Source of the DNA: Streptococcus shenyangsis
Lineage (GTDB): Bacteria; Bacillota; Bacilli; Lactobacillales; Streptococcaceae
Assembly (NCBI RefSeq): GCF_006385785.1
Contig: NZ_VFSH01000011.1
Span: forward strand, 1-63,539
DNA: 63,539 bases
Reading direction: 5' to 3'
Numbering within the stretch: position 1 is the stretch's first letter; each line of letters begins with the position of its first letter. The translations under genes were made by a program, and so were the position numbers. The notes below the pieces were generated by a model. The model was not told where the DNA came from. It did no database searches and was given only the letters and a program-made list of their open reading frames with translations. Shown piece by piece: positions 21,268-30,767 of this stretch.

Positions 21268-22452
21268 TCAGTTTTTCCGCCAAACTATTTTATCCACTAT
21301 CCCTGTATAGCTCTGTATTATCTTAACAACTTTAGTAGAGACATTTTCCTCAACATAGTCTGGTACAGGTAAGCCAAAATCCTCATCTTCTGCCAAGCTA
21401 ACAGCAGTTTCAACTGCTTGAAGAAGAGAATTTTCATCAATACCTGCCAAAATAAATCCTGCCTTATCTAGGGACTCAGGACGTTCTGTACTTGTACGAA
21501 TACATACAGCAGGAAAAGGATAACCTTGACTAGTAAAGAAACTACTTTCTTCTGGTAAAGTTCCCGAATCAGATACTACAACAAACGCATTCATCTGTAA
21601 ACAATTATAATCATGGAATCCTAGTGGCTCATGCTGAATCACACGTTTATCTAGTTCAAAACCGCTCTCTTTTAGCCTTTTCTTAGATCGAGGATGGCAA
21701 GAATACAAGATTGGCATATTATACTTTTCAGCTAATTTATTAATTGCCGTAAAGAGAGAGAGAAAATTTTTATCTGTATCAATATTTTCCTCACGGTGAG
21801 CTGAAAGTAGAATATAACCTCCTTTTTTCAATCCCAAACGTTCATGGATATCTGAAGACTCAATGGCAGATAAATTTTTATGTAACACTTCTGCCATAGG
21901 AGAACCAGTTACGTACGTGCGCTCTTTAGGTAAACCACACTCATGTAAATACTTACGAGCATGTTCAGAATATGCCAAGTTAACATCTGAAATAATATCA
22001 ACAATCCTACGATTAGTCTCTTCCGGTAGACACTCATCCTTACAGCGATTGCCAGCCTCCATATGAAAAATTGGAATATGTAAACGTTTGGCAGCAATAG
22101 CGGATAAACAAGAATTTGTATCCCCTAAAATCAATAAAGCATCTGATTTAATTTGATTCATCAATTTGTAGGAAGTATTAATAATATTCCCTACAGTAGC
22201 ACCAAGATCATCTCCGACAGCATCCATATATACATCTGGAGTGTCTAAACCTAAATCATCAAAGAAAATACCATTTAAATTATAATCATAGTTTTGTCCA
22301 GTATGTGCCAAAACAACATCAAAATACTTTCGACATTTAGTGATAACACTACTTAGACGTATAATCTCTGGACGTGTTCCCACAATAATCAATAACTTAA
22401 GTTTGCCATTATCTTTAAAGCGAATATCACTATAATCCGTCTTAATTTTCAT
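21268..22452 (-). CDS. fnlC: FnlC/Cap5G-type UDP-N-acetyl sugar 2-epimerase (UDP-L-FucNAc synthesis)
   Basis: 394 residues, non-hydrolysing UDP-GlcNAc 2-epimerase fold. Motifs: IIVGTRPEIIRLS, GDTNSCLSA, HMEAGNRCKDECLPEETNRR, SAHREENID, SDSGTLPEESSF. The divergent RCKDECLPEE segment and the fnlAB neighbours mark it as the FnlC/Cap5G type. That enzyme makes UDP-N-acetyl-L-fucosamine by C2 epimerisation of the FnlB product. Its start abuts the fnlB stop. Confidence 0.93.
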   Translation of the reverse strand: MKIKTDYSDIRFKDNGKLKLLIIVGTRPEIIRLSSVITKCRKYFDVVLAHTGQNYDYNLNGIFFDDLGLDTPDVYMDAVGDDLGATVGNIINTSYKLMNQIKSDALLILGDTNSCLSAIAAKRLHIPIFHMEAGNRCKDECLPEETNRRIVDIISDVNLAYSEHARKYLHECGLPKERTYVTGSPMAEVLHKNLSAIESSDIHERLGLKKGGYILLSAHREENIDTDKNFLSLFTAINKLAEKYNMPILYSCHPRSKKRLKESGFELDKRVIQHEPLGFHDYNCLQMNAFVVVSDSGTLPEESSFFTSQGYPFPAVCIRTSTERPESLDKAGFILAGIDENSLLQAVETAVSLAEDEDFGLPVPDYVEENVSTKVVKIIQSYTGIVDKIVWRKN

Positions 22453-23682
22453 TTATTTCTCCACTTGTTCAAAAAAAGTATCTGGATGGCTAGGATCAAA
22501 TGACTCATTAGCCCACATTACAGTAACTAGATTTTCTGTATCGGAAAGATTAATAATATTATGTGCATAACCCGGTATCATATGTATGGCTTCAATCTTA
22601 TCGCCCGACACTTCAAAGTTCAGAATAGGATATTCTTGTCCGTTTTCATCCAGCCCTATCCTACGCTCTTGTATTAAAGCACGACCAGAAACAACCATGA
22701 AAAATTCCCATTTAGAATGATGCCAATGTTGCCCTTTGGTAATGCCAGGTTTAGAAATATTGACAGAAAATTGACCCGCATTTTCTGTTTTTAATAGTTC
22801 CGTAAAACTACCTCGTTCATCTATATTCATTTTTAGAGGAAACTTAAACTTATCCACTGGTAAATAAGATAGGTAGGTAGAATACAATTTCTTTTCAAAA
22901 GATCCTTGAGGAATTTCAGGCATAACTAAACTATCTGGCTGTTTTTTAAATGTTTCTAACAGAGTAACAATCTTTCCTAAAGTTACATGATAAGTCGTTG
23001 GTACATAGCAGTAGTTTCCTGATGGGCTAGGTAAGATTTGTAATCCATCTAGATTACAACGATGAGGATTTCCTTCCAATGCAGTTAGACACTCTTGTAT
23101 CAAATCATCAATATACAGCAACTCCAATTCTACACTTGGATCATTTACTTGAATAGGTAAATCATGGGCTAGATTATGACAGAAAGTTGCTACAGCAGAA
23201 TTGTAGTTAGGACGGCACCACTTCCCATAAAGATTCGGGAAACGGTAAACTAAGACAGGTGCTCCCGTTTTCTTTCCATATTCAAAGAAGAGTTCTTCCC
23301 CTGCTAGCTTAGATTGCCCATATACAGAGTTCGCAAATCGGCCTTCTAAACTAGCTTGAGTAGAGCTCGAGAGTAGAACAGGACAAGTGTTTTCATACTT
23401 TTCTAAAATCTCTAATAATCTACTTGAAAAACCGTAATTTCCCTCCATAAATTCATCAGGATTCTGTGGACGATTGACACCAGCTAAATGGAATACAAAA
23501 TCGGCCTTCTTACAATATTCTTCTAATAAAATTGGATCTGTATCACGATCATACTGAAAAATCTCTCCAATCTCTAAATTAGGACGAGTTCTATCTCGCC
23601 CATCCTTCAAAGCTTCCAGAGTACAGATAAGATTTTTTCCTACAAATCCTTTCGCTCCTGTGATTAAAACATTTTTAATCAT
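22453..23682 (-). CDS. fnlB: FnlB/CapF-type UDP-sugar reductase/epimerase
   Basis: 409 residues in two domains. The N-terminal SDR domain (about 1-270) has GAKGFVGKNLICTL and the catalytic YGQSKLAGEELFF. The C-terminal cupin (about 275-400) has GITKGQHWHHSKWEFFMVV with metal-binding His residues. This architecture is that of CapF/FnlB, the bifunctional second enzyme of UDP-L-FucNAc synthesis. It lies between fnlA and fnlC, with a 98-bp gap on the fnlA side. Confidence 0.93.
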   Translation of the reverse strand: MIKNVLITGAKGFVGKNLICTLEALKDGRDRTRPNLEIGEIFQYDRDTDPILLEEYCKKADFVFHLAGVNRPQNPDEFMEGNYGFSSRLLEILEKYENTCPVLLSSSTQASLEGRFANSVYGQSKLAGEELFFEYGKKTGAPVLVYRFPNLYGKWCRPNYNSAVATFCHNLAHDLPIQVNDPSVELELLYIDDLIQECLTALEGNPHRCNLDGLQILPSPSGNYCYVPTTYHVTLGKIVTLLETFKKQPDSLVMPEIPQGSFEKKLYSTYLSYLPVDKFKFPLKMNIDERGSFTELLKTENAGQFSVNISKPGITKGQHWHHSKWEFFMVVSGRALIQERRIGLDENGQEYPILNFEVSGDKIEAIHMIPGYAHNIINLSDTENLVTVMWANESFDPSHPDTFFEQVEK

Positions 23683-23780
23683 GCACCCTCCTTGTTTTAT
23701 ATGCTATTTTAATAATCAACTCTCTCGACAATACATGATACATTATATATCCTTGATAATTTAATGTATCTTAAAAGATT

Positions 23781-24836
23781 TTACATCTCTTCATCTGCTA
23801 CCATATCACGAATTGCTGTCTGTATTTCATCTAATTCTAGCAACTTTCTTTTAACTTGCTCTACATCCATCAAATCAGTATTATTACTATTGAATTCTGT
23901 CAACAAATTTCTATTCGTACTACCATCTTTGAAATACTTATCATAGTTAAGATTACGATTATCACTAGGAACTCTATAAAAATCACCCAAATCAATTGCA
24001 TTTGCACACTCTTCATTAGTTAGTAGTGTTTCATACATCTTTTCTCCGTGTCTAATACCTATAATCTTAATATCTTGTTTTGAGACAAAAATTTCTGATA
24101 CAGCCTTAGCCAAAACTTCAATCGTACATGCTGGTGCTTTCTGAACTAGTATATCTCCAGATTTTCCTTCTTTAAATGCAAATAAAACTAAATCTACTGC
24201 TTCTTCCAATGTCATTACAAAACGTGTCATGCTAGGTTCAGTAATTGTAAGAGCATTTCCTTGCTTAATTTGCTCAATCCAAAGAGGAACTACAGATCCT
24301 CGGCTACATAGAACATTCCCATAGCGAGTCACACATATCTTTGTATGCTCAGGATTTACCGTCCGGGACTTAGCAACAGCAATCTTTTCCATCATAGCCT
24401 TGGATGTTCCCATAGCATTAACAGGATAAGCTGCCTTATCTGTAGAAAGACAGATAACTTGCTTTACACCAGCTTCGATAGCTGCAGTAAGAACATTCTC
24501 AGTTCCCAAAATATTAGTTTTTACCGCTTCTACAGGGAAAAATTCACAAGAAGGTACCTGTTTCAGAGCAGCAGCATGAAAAACATAATCCACACCATGC
24601 ATAGCATTTTTTACCGAAGCCAAGTCCCGCACATCTCCGAGGTAAAAACGGATTTTCCCAGCTACTTCTGGTACTTTTACCTGAAACTCATGACGCATAT
24701 CATCTTGTTTTTTTTCATCTCGCGAAAAGATACGAATCTCTGAGATATCTGTTTCTAAAAAACGCTTGAGAACCGCATTCCCAAATGAACCTGTCCCTCC
24801 TGTAATTAGGAGAGTTTTTCCTGTAAATTGTGACAT
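23781..24836 (-). CDS. fnlA: FnlA/CapE-type UDP-GlcNAc 4,6-dehydratase/5-epimerase
   Basis: 351 residues from the ATG at 24836, with AGGTGG 8 bases upstream; a GTG four codons earlier overlaps that site and is less likely. Short FlaA1/CapE-type dehydratase: GGTGSFGNAVLKRFL, ALKQVPSCEFFPVEAVKTN, STDKAAYPVNAMGTSKAMMEK. The usual catalytic Tyr is replaced by Met in the MGTSK motif, as in CapE-type enzymes. It starts UDP-L-FucNAc synthesis from UDP-GlcNAc. One base separates it from the tagD-like stop. Confidence 0.94.
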   Translation of the reverse strand: MSQFTGKTLLITGGTGSFGNAVLKRFLETDISEIRIFSRDEKKQDDMRHEFQVKVPEVAGKIRFYLGDVRDLASVKNAMHGVDYVFHAAALKQVPSCEFFPVEAVKTNILGTENVLTAAIEAGVKQVICLSTDKAAYPVNAMGTSKAMMEKIAVAKSRTVNPEHTKICVTRYGNVLCSRGSVVPLWIEQIKQGNALTITEPSMTRFVMTLEEAVDLVLFAFKEGKSGDILVQKAPACTIEVLAKAVSEIFVSKQDIKIIGIRHGEKMYETLLTNEECANAIDLGDFYRVPSDNRNLNYDKYFKDGSTNRNLLTEFNSNNTDLMDVEQVKRKLLELDEIQTAIRDMVADEEM

Positions 24837-24837
24837 A

Positions 24838-25242
24838 TTATTTTCCACCTTTGGTCTTGTTTAAATCTTCTTTAATCTGTGTAGTAGAAATTTCTTCAGT
24901 ACGAGGTAAATATACTACTTCTACACCCTCATCTTTCAAAAAATCAAACTTACCTTCCCAATCATCACCAATAACAAAGATATCAGCATAATATTTCTTT
25001 ACATCTTCTCGTTTTTGTTCCCATGAAATCTCAGGAATCACCAGATCTACATAACGAATAGATTCAAGCAAAATTTTACGTTGTTGATAATCAAAATATG
25101 AAATCTTATCTTTTTGAAGATTAAATTCATCAGTAGATAGAGCTACTATTAAATAATCTCCTAAATCTTTAGCACGCTTCAATAAATTGATATGACCGTA
25201 ATGAAGCAAATCAAAAGTCCCGTAAGTAATCACTCTCTTCAT
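24838..25242 (-). CDS. tagD: Glycerol-3-phosphate cytidylyltransferase, TagD-type
   Basis: 134 residues. Makes CDP-glycerol from CTP and glycerol 3-phosphate. Motifs: [20 protein letters not shown] (HxGH-type), the GDDWEGKFD loop and the [11 protein letters not shown] signature (variant of RTxxISTT). Length is right for TagD. It overlaps the licD-like gene by 4 bp, so donor synthesis and transferase are coupled. It predicts glycerol phosphate on the capsule. Pneumococcal loci usually use gct-gtp123 for CDP-2-glycerol instead. Confidence 0.92.
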   Translation of the reverse strand: MKRVITYGTFDLLHYGHINLLKRAKDLGDYLIVALSTDEFNLQKDKISYFDYQQRKILLESIRYVDLVIPEISWEQKREDVKKYYADIFVIGDDWEGKFDFLKDEGVEVVYLPRTEEISTTQIKEDLNKTKGGK

Positions 25243-26093
25243 TTTTCTTCCTTTCCATATGTTCCTAAATCAATCAAATATGGTCTATGCCCAACACGTT
25301 CTTCTAAAGGTGGCAATTTCATGTACTCACCATAATGTGTAGTCAAGTATTGATGAAAATCACCAGGTAATAAAATTGTGATTTCCTCAAATTTATGTTC
25401 AATTAGGGGATATAGTGTTGTTTTTAAAACATATTCTACATTTCTTACTGGAAAATCTAAACAAGCAAATGCAGATTGATTTGTTCCATTATATAATCTA
25501 GAAAATTGATCAATTTTTTTTAGTATTAAACTTTTAGGAATTAATCTTAAGCTATAATGAATGCATCTCCTTAGAATAGCTTTTAAACCTTGAATCAAAT
25601 TCTCAGGAGCCTTAGAAACTGTTGGTAACATCCTCATCACATATAACTTTTTATAAAACTGTACCGCTTTAAATTGTCTCTCATTTTCTGACTCATTATC
25701 TGGAACCTCATCAAATGGAAAAATATCTACATAAATACCACTTTGTGTTTTTAAATTCCTTTGAGCATACTCTAAGAACAAAGTCCCTTTTAACATTAGT
25801 TTACTGTAAGAATAGGGAGAATTTCTATCAGAGGATGGTGATTGTAAATAAAACTCTTCTCCTAAATACTGTTCAACTACTCTTAAAAAGTTATCATAAT
25901 TCTCACGTGTCATACCAACATCAATATCGTCATCCCATGGTATAAATCCTTCATGACGTATTGCTCCAAGAGCACTTCCACCAATTAAAAAATACTCTAT
26001 ATTTTCTTTTTTACATATTCGAATAATTTCTTTTAATATTTTGAGTTCAAGCTTCTGAATCATATCTAATTCATCTGCGCTGTAATTAATCAT
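25239..26093 (-). CDS. LicD-family phosphotransferase
   Basis: 284 residues. The LicD/nucleotidyltransferase-like motif is [28 protein letters not shown], with catalytic Asp residues in WDDDID. The C-terminus ([16 protein letters not shown]) is typical. LicD proteins move a phosphorylated group (choline, ribitol or glycerol phosphate) from a CDP donor to a sugar. Translational overlap with the TagD-type gene points to glycerol phosphate as the group here; that is inference. A 10-base inverted repeat (TAAAGAAATA) lies in the 107-bp gap upstream. Confidence 0.9.
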   Translation of the reverse strand: MINYSADELDMIQKLELKILKEIIRICKKENIEYFLIGGSALGAIRHEGFIPWDDDIDVGMTRENYDNFLRVVEQYLGEEFYLQSPSSDRNSPYSYSKLMLKGTLFLEYAQRNLKTQSGIYVDIFPFDEVPDNESENERQFKAVQFYKKLYVMRMLPTVSKAPENLIQGLKAILRRCIHYSLRLIPKSLILKKIDQFSRLYNGTNQSAFACLDFPVRNVEYVLKTTLYPLIEHKFEEITILLPGDFHQYLTTHYGEYMKLPPLEERVGHRPYLIDLGTYGKEEK

Positions 26094-26200
26094 TTAAATT
26101 TCCACTTTCTAAAGAAATAGCTATACCGTATTTCTTTATATTTTTATATTATAAACCACTCTCATAGTGTTTGCAAAGTACAGACATAAAGAATATAAAA

Positions 26201-27289
26201 TCAGTTAAATAAATTTGGCAAAAGTGCCTCATAAAAATAAAGGACATTTTCTCTTAGATACCACCAAAAACAAGTAGCACCTAAAACTCCGAAAATAATA
26301 TAAAGCCCATTCTTTAATTTTATAAATGATTGTTGCATAAATGGTTGTAAAGCTGCAATAGCTATAAAATTTAAAACAACAGTAAAAATTAAATAGCGAG
26401 TAAATGCTGTACTAAACATAATTAGGGGTAAAAAAATTGTACTAAAAAAGCTATGTTGATACACCAAGTTTATAAAATTGGTCACTTCCTGAGGGACATT
26501 TGAAACTGTTTTTGCAATCTTTTTGAGGTTAATACTAATTAGTAGGTTGAAAACATAGTAACTATCATACAATATAAAACCAAGACGAGTCGATTTCGCT
26601 GTATAATACATAACACGACTTTTAGTTGCCTCGCTCCCTAACAGTTCAAATATTTTAGTCAAGTAGCTAGAATTATTACCTACCAATAGATTTGTCACAA
26701 TTAACACCGTAGATATAAATACCAATGCCCATAGCATCTTACTGGTATTTTTTTGTCTATAAAAAATAACAAATGGTAAGAAATAAATAATAGATCCATG
26801 AAATAGAAACGCTATGAACATCAATCCTATGAATATGAATCGATGATTTTGTGAAAGATAATAATGCGCTATAAGTGCTACACTAGCTGCTAAAAAGAAT
26901 CTTAGAACTTCTAAAGTATAAAAGAAGTAAAAAAGAGATAACAATAAAATCAGAAGATTATAATTACAATGCAATTTTTTAGCAACAAAATAGAAACATG
27001 CTGAGGAGAATAGAAAAATACATGCTAAAAAAACTTGAAAAGAGATGGAGTGATGTGAAAACCAATCTGCAAAAAAATTATACGCATGGTCTGAAAAATA
27101 CAGACTACTTTTTCCTACAGCATATCTTGCACGATAATGAGTTAAATCTGAAAATCCTTCTCGGATATTTCCTGCATAGATAAAAAACAAAACCAACCAA
27201 GATAAAAATGCTAGAAAATTTATACGTATCCTATTGACTACGACTAATAGATTTGTTAAAAAACTTATATAAAATAAAGCTGAAATCAT
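26201..27289 (-). CDS. wzy: Wzy, capsule repeat-unit polymerase
   Basis: 362 residues with about ten hydrophobic segments. An early extracytoplasmic loop has NIREGFSDLTHYRARYAVG. Topology resembles EpsG-type polymerases, and Wzy proteins diverge so far that position and topology carry the call. It polymerises lipid-linked repeats outside the membrane. The start overlaps wzx by 4 bp. Confidence 0.85.
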   Translation of the reverse strand: MISALFYISFLTNLLVVVNRIRINFLAFLSWLVLFFIYAGNIREGFSDLTHYRARYAVGKSSLYFSDHAYNFFADWFSHHSISFQVFLACIFLFSSACFYFVAKKLHCNYNLLILLLSLFYFFYTLEVLRFFLAASVALIAHYYLSQNHRFIFIGLMFIAFLFHGSIIYFLPFVIFYRQKNTSKMLWALVFISTVLIVTNLLVGNNSSYLTKIFELLGSEATKSRVMYYTAKSTRLGFILYDSYYVFNLLISINLKKIAKTVSNVPQEVTNFINLVYQHSFFSTIFLPLIMFSTAFTRYLIFTVVLNFIAIAALQPFMQQSFIKLKNGLYIIFGVLGATCFWWYLRENVLYFYEALLPNLFN

Positions 27290-28725
27290 CTACTTTTTTT
27301 GAATCCTTTCTTTACAAAATCTAATGCTTGAAAAACAAATACATCTCGTGTCAACAAGCTCAAGCCAAAGTAAACTACTATCCCAAGAACGATTTGCTTA
27401 ATAGTTGTTCCATAATTTGCTGGATATCCTCTGAAGGGAACAATAATAATTATCCCCATTATCATAGAATAAATAAGATATTTAAATAATGACTTCAAAA
27501 TAGGTAAAACAGGTATATCCTTTGACATTATATAGTATTGAACTATAACAGATGAAGTAAGTGATACTATAGTTGCTAAACAAACACCTACTACTCCAAA
27601 CATTGGAGCAAGTAACAAATCTAATAGAATATTTAAAATTGCAGCTAAAGTATTAGAAAAGAATAATACTTTTGTTTTATTAACTGCAACAAAATACTGA
27701 CTACCTGAGACTCCTAGTAAAGCATTGCCAACAGCAATAGGAGCAAGCCATTTAAGAGCATCTATAGATGGCATAAAACTTTCGCCTAAAAACCACGGAA
27801 CAAAAGTATCTGCAATAGCATAAAGACCAATCGACAATGGAACAGCTAAGAACAAAGAAAATTCAGCTGCAGTTGTCAGATACTTTTTCATATTTTCTAA
27901 CCGTCTATTACGAAATTCATTTGCTATTCGGGGCATCATAACAGAATTTAATACCACTATTAAAGAGAGTGGTATCTGTATAATCTTCTCTGCATTACTA
28001 TAGTAAGAAACATTGCTGATTCCAGAACTTAAAGACCCTAGAACAATTTTATCAGCAGATAACATAATTTGCATGATGATACTTGGTAAAAATAGTTTGA
28101 GACTCCCTAAAATAATCTCCGTAAAACGATTAATATTTATCTTTGGTCTACTAATAAACATCCTTAGTTGACTATAAGCTGATAAATTGGCTACTAAAAC
28201 AGAGAGACCATATATGAGCACATATAGAGCTAGATCTGTTTCGCTTTTTACAAATAAGAAGGTCGCTATCGTAAATAATAACTTAGCAATAATGTTTTTT
28301 AATACAACATACTGCATTTCCTCTAAGCCACGATAGAACCACGTACAATCAAGAATAGACCCAAAAAGCCAAATGGAAAAAAGTTGAAAATAAACTTGAT
28401 AATTTGAATTTATGTTAGAAAAAATGTATAAGAAGAATAGTGAAAAAAATCCTAAAATAATCTGAATAGCCAAAATACTCCAAAATGTCTCTGATAGTTC
28501 CTCTTTATCATCTCTAGTATAGGCACATTCGCGATTTCCATAGTGACCGATACCTAGTAAACCTAAAGTATAAATCAAAGTAACGATTGAATTGGCATAA
28601 TCGTAAATTCCCAACTGGTGTGCGCCCAATATTCTAGCAACATATGGAGTAATCAATAGTGGTAATATTAAAACTACCACTTGATAAATTAAGTTATATA
28701 GATAATTTTTAGAAATTTTACTCAA
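27286..28725 (-). CDS. wzx: Wzx, repeat-unit flippase
   Basis: 479 residues, polysaccharide-transport (MOP) family. About 12-14 membrane helices; the N-terminal hallmark NYLYNLIYQVVVLILPLLIT and PYVARILGAHQLGIYDYANS are typical. Flips undecaprenyl-linked repeat units across the membrane. It overlaps wzy by 4 bp and follows the GT2 gene after 15 bp. Confidence 0.95.
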   Translation of the reverse strand: MSKISKNYLYNLIYQVVVLILPLLITPYVARILGAHQLGIYDYANSIVTLIYTLGLLGIGHYGNRECAYTRDDKEELSETFWSILAIQIILGFFSLFFLYIFSNINSNYQVYFQLFSIWLFGSILDCTWFYRGLEEMQYVVLKNIIAKLLFTIATFLFVKSETDLALYVLIYGLSVLVANLSAYSQLRMFISRPKININRFTEIILGSLKLFLPSIIMQIMLSADKIVLGSLSSGISNVSYYSNAEKIIQIPLSLIVVLNSVMMPRIANEFRNRRLENMKKYLTTAAEFSLFLAVPLSIGLYAIADTFVPWFLGESFMPSIDALKWLAPIAVGNALLGVSGSQYFVAVNKTKVLFFSNTLAAILNILLDLLLAPMFGVVGVCLATIVSLTSSVIVQYYIMSKDIPVLPILKSLFKYLIYSMIMGIIIIVPFRGYPANYGTTIKQIVLGIVVYFGLSLLTRDVFVFQALDFVKKGFKKSR

Positions 28726-28740
28726 AACTCTTCTCTCTCA

Positions 28741-29661
28741 TTATTTTTTTAAAAACACTAATATATCTGATATTAAATTGCGGAATGTAGGATAATAAGC
28801 ATAATACTTCAATTGGAAATGAACTATTTGCATAAGAGTACCATCTTTTAAAATATCTCTACGTCTCTCAAGAACCATTGCCATATTTTCAAGTTGAGAA
28901 ATTATTTTTATGTCTAAATATTCTTTACGAGCCACATCAAGTAAGAAAACTGCAATTTGATAACTAGTATCCACTTCAACAACTCGCCGTTCACGATTAA
29001 GAGATTGGTTAGGAGCAGAAGCACTTGTTTCGTGGCGACGAAAATGTATTAAGCGTTTTAAGTATAGATATAGAGTTCCTCTTATCATAGCTAGATTCCA
29101 TAAAATATTATCATGGCCAAATCTATCTATATCATACTTTTCTAACAGAACTATTAACTCACGCTTAACTGCAAAAGTACATCCTGGTCTCATAACAGAA
29201 ATACTCTTGTTTTTTAACGAAAACGGGACTACAGCACCATTATCTAACTCAACATCCCTAATCTTGACTTTATCATTTCTACCAAAATCGAGAATCTCAT
29301 AGTTACTAGCCAATAGTTCTATTGACGGCGATTTATGAAACTCTTTTACCATCAGTGAAATTTTATCTTTATTCCAAATATCATCTTGATCACAAAGAAA
29401 AACTACATCTCCTGTTGTCTTTTGAAGCGCTTTTCTAAAGTTTTTTCTCCAACCTATATTAGATGAGTTTTTTATCAATACCCAATTATCGAGATGATAC
29501 TTCTGAATATACATATTAAGTAAATCAACTGTATTATCTGTTGAACAATCATCAACAATAATAACTTCATCAGCCATTAAACTCTGAGTACGAAGCGATT
29601 CTAGCTGCTCTAGCAAATAATCAGCTCCATTATAAGTTGTCATTGCAATAGATATCCTCAT
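28741..29661 (-). CDS. Glycosyltransferase family 2
   Basis: 306 residues, GT-A fold. Motifs: ISIAMTTYNGADYLLEQLESL, VIIVDDCSTDNT, and a DxD-like VFLCDQDDIW near residue 90. Likely adds one sugar of the capsule repeat at the inner membrane face; rhamnosyltransferases often look like this, but the sugar cannot be read from sequence. Start overlaps the next upstream glycosyltransferase gene by 4 bp. Confidence 0.88.
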   Translation of the reverse strand: MRISIAMTTYNGADYLLEQLESLRTQSLMADEVIIVDDCSTDNTVDLLNMYIQKYHLDNWVLIKNSSNIGWRKNFRKALQKTTGDVVFLCDQDDIWNKDKISLMVKEFHKSPSIELLASNYEILDFGRNDKVKIRDVELDNGAVVPFSLKNKSISVMRPGCTFAVKRELIVLLEKYDIDRFGHDNILWNLAMIRGTLYLYLKRLIHFRRHETSASAPNQSLNRERRVVEVDTSYQIAVFLLDVARKEYLDIKIISQLENMAMVLERRRDILKDGTLMQIVHFQLKYYAYYPTFRNLISDILVFLKK

Positions 29662-30767
29662 TTTTCCTCCATAAATTTCAAATGCTCTTCAACCATTGTT
29701 TCAATAGTATAGTGTTTAATAGTAGATAAAGCGTTTTGAGATAATTGAACTCGTAATGAATCATCTTGTAATACTTGGCTTAACTTTTGAAAAATAGCTT
29801 TCCAGTCATCGACCCTATCAATAACATATCCATTATAACCATTCGAAACAAGTTCAATTGCAGCAACACATGCAGATGTAGAAATAACAGGAAGTCCCTG
29901 CGACATTGCCTCGTTTACAACAAGTCCCCAAACATCAGACTTTGTTGGTAAAACAAATATATCAGATAGCTTGTAGTATTGTTTCAGTTCAGATGTCTGT
30001 AAAAAATCAATAAAATGAAAACGGCTATCTTGTCCAATAAGATCAAGCAAGTATTGTTTGTATTCACTATCAGGACTTGCTCCTACAATCAAACATTGTA
30101 CATTGTCTGATAAATTCTGAACAGCCTTGATTAAAACATCCACACCTTTACCAGGGATGATTCTACCAACAAATAAAATTGTTTTTTTAGTTGGACTGAA
30201 TCCCAGTTTCTTTCTTAAAAATTGTTTTTCTTCCTCATCGACAATTTGATGTCGTATGTCTTTCTCTGATAAGGAAGTAAATGAATACCGATAAATATTT
30301 TCTTTATTCACATGATAATACGCTAAGAAATCATCACTGGACTGACTTGGGCTAAAATAATAGTAGGGTTTCGTAAGAATAAATTTTTTAAACTGGTATT
30401 TTAAAAAATTCTCGCTTTCTGGTATCTTACCGCCATCAATTTCTAATACAAACGGTATCTTAGAAAAAATACACTTTAAATAACCAAATAATTCTGTTCG
30501 ATAAGAATAGTTAGTCAAAAAAATATAGTCATACTTTTCAGGAATTAAATACTGGAATATAGCTGAATTTAATTTCTTCTCATCAATATTACCTTCACTT
30601 AAAAAAATGGCGGTAAAATTTTTAAAAGTCTCACGATAATCAAATCTAATATCTTGAGCTCCTGTTGCTTCAAAAATAACAGTTAAATCTACAAATTTCC
30701 CAAGTTGATTATAGAAATCCACACGATAAGGCGATGGAATATTAGTTACAAATAATACTTTTTTCAT
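29658..30767 (-). CDS. Glycosyltransferase family 4 (first of four)
   Basis: 369 residues, GT-B fold. N-terminus FVTNIPSPYRVDFYNQLGKF is typical of acceptor-binding halves. Donor half has FVGRIIPGKGVDVLI and the E-x7-E-like VVNEAMSQGLPVIS. Retaining transferase for one capsule sugar; donor unknown. Four-bp overlaps at both ends show tight coupling. Confidence 0.88.
   Translation of the reverse strand: MKKVLFVTNIPSPYRVDFYNQLGKFVDLTVIFEATGAQDIRFDYRETFKNFTAIFLSEGNIDEKKLNSAIFQYLIPEKYDYIFLTNYSYRTELFGYLKCIFSKIPFVLEIDGGKIPESENFLKYQFKKFILTKPYYYFSPSQSSDDFLAYYHVNKENIYRYSFTSLSEKDIRHQIVDEEEKQFLRKKLGFSPTKKTILFVGRIIPGKGVDVLIKAVQNLSDNVQCLIVGASPDSEYKQYLLDLIGQDSRFHFIDFLQTSELKQYYKLSDIFVLPTKSDVWGLVVNEAMSQGLPVISTSACVAAIELVSNGYNGYVIDRVDDWKAIFQKLSQVLQDDSLRVQLSQNALSTIKHYTIETMVEEHLKFMEEK

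Noticed and set aside
21490..21500. Competence box-like TACGAATA
   Set aside because: It lies inside fnlC with no promoter context; a chance match.
26094..26200. Terminator between wzy and licD
   Set aside because: The 10-base inverted repeat there lacks a T run on the coding strand; kept only as a remark in the licD entry.
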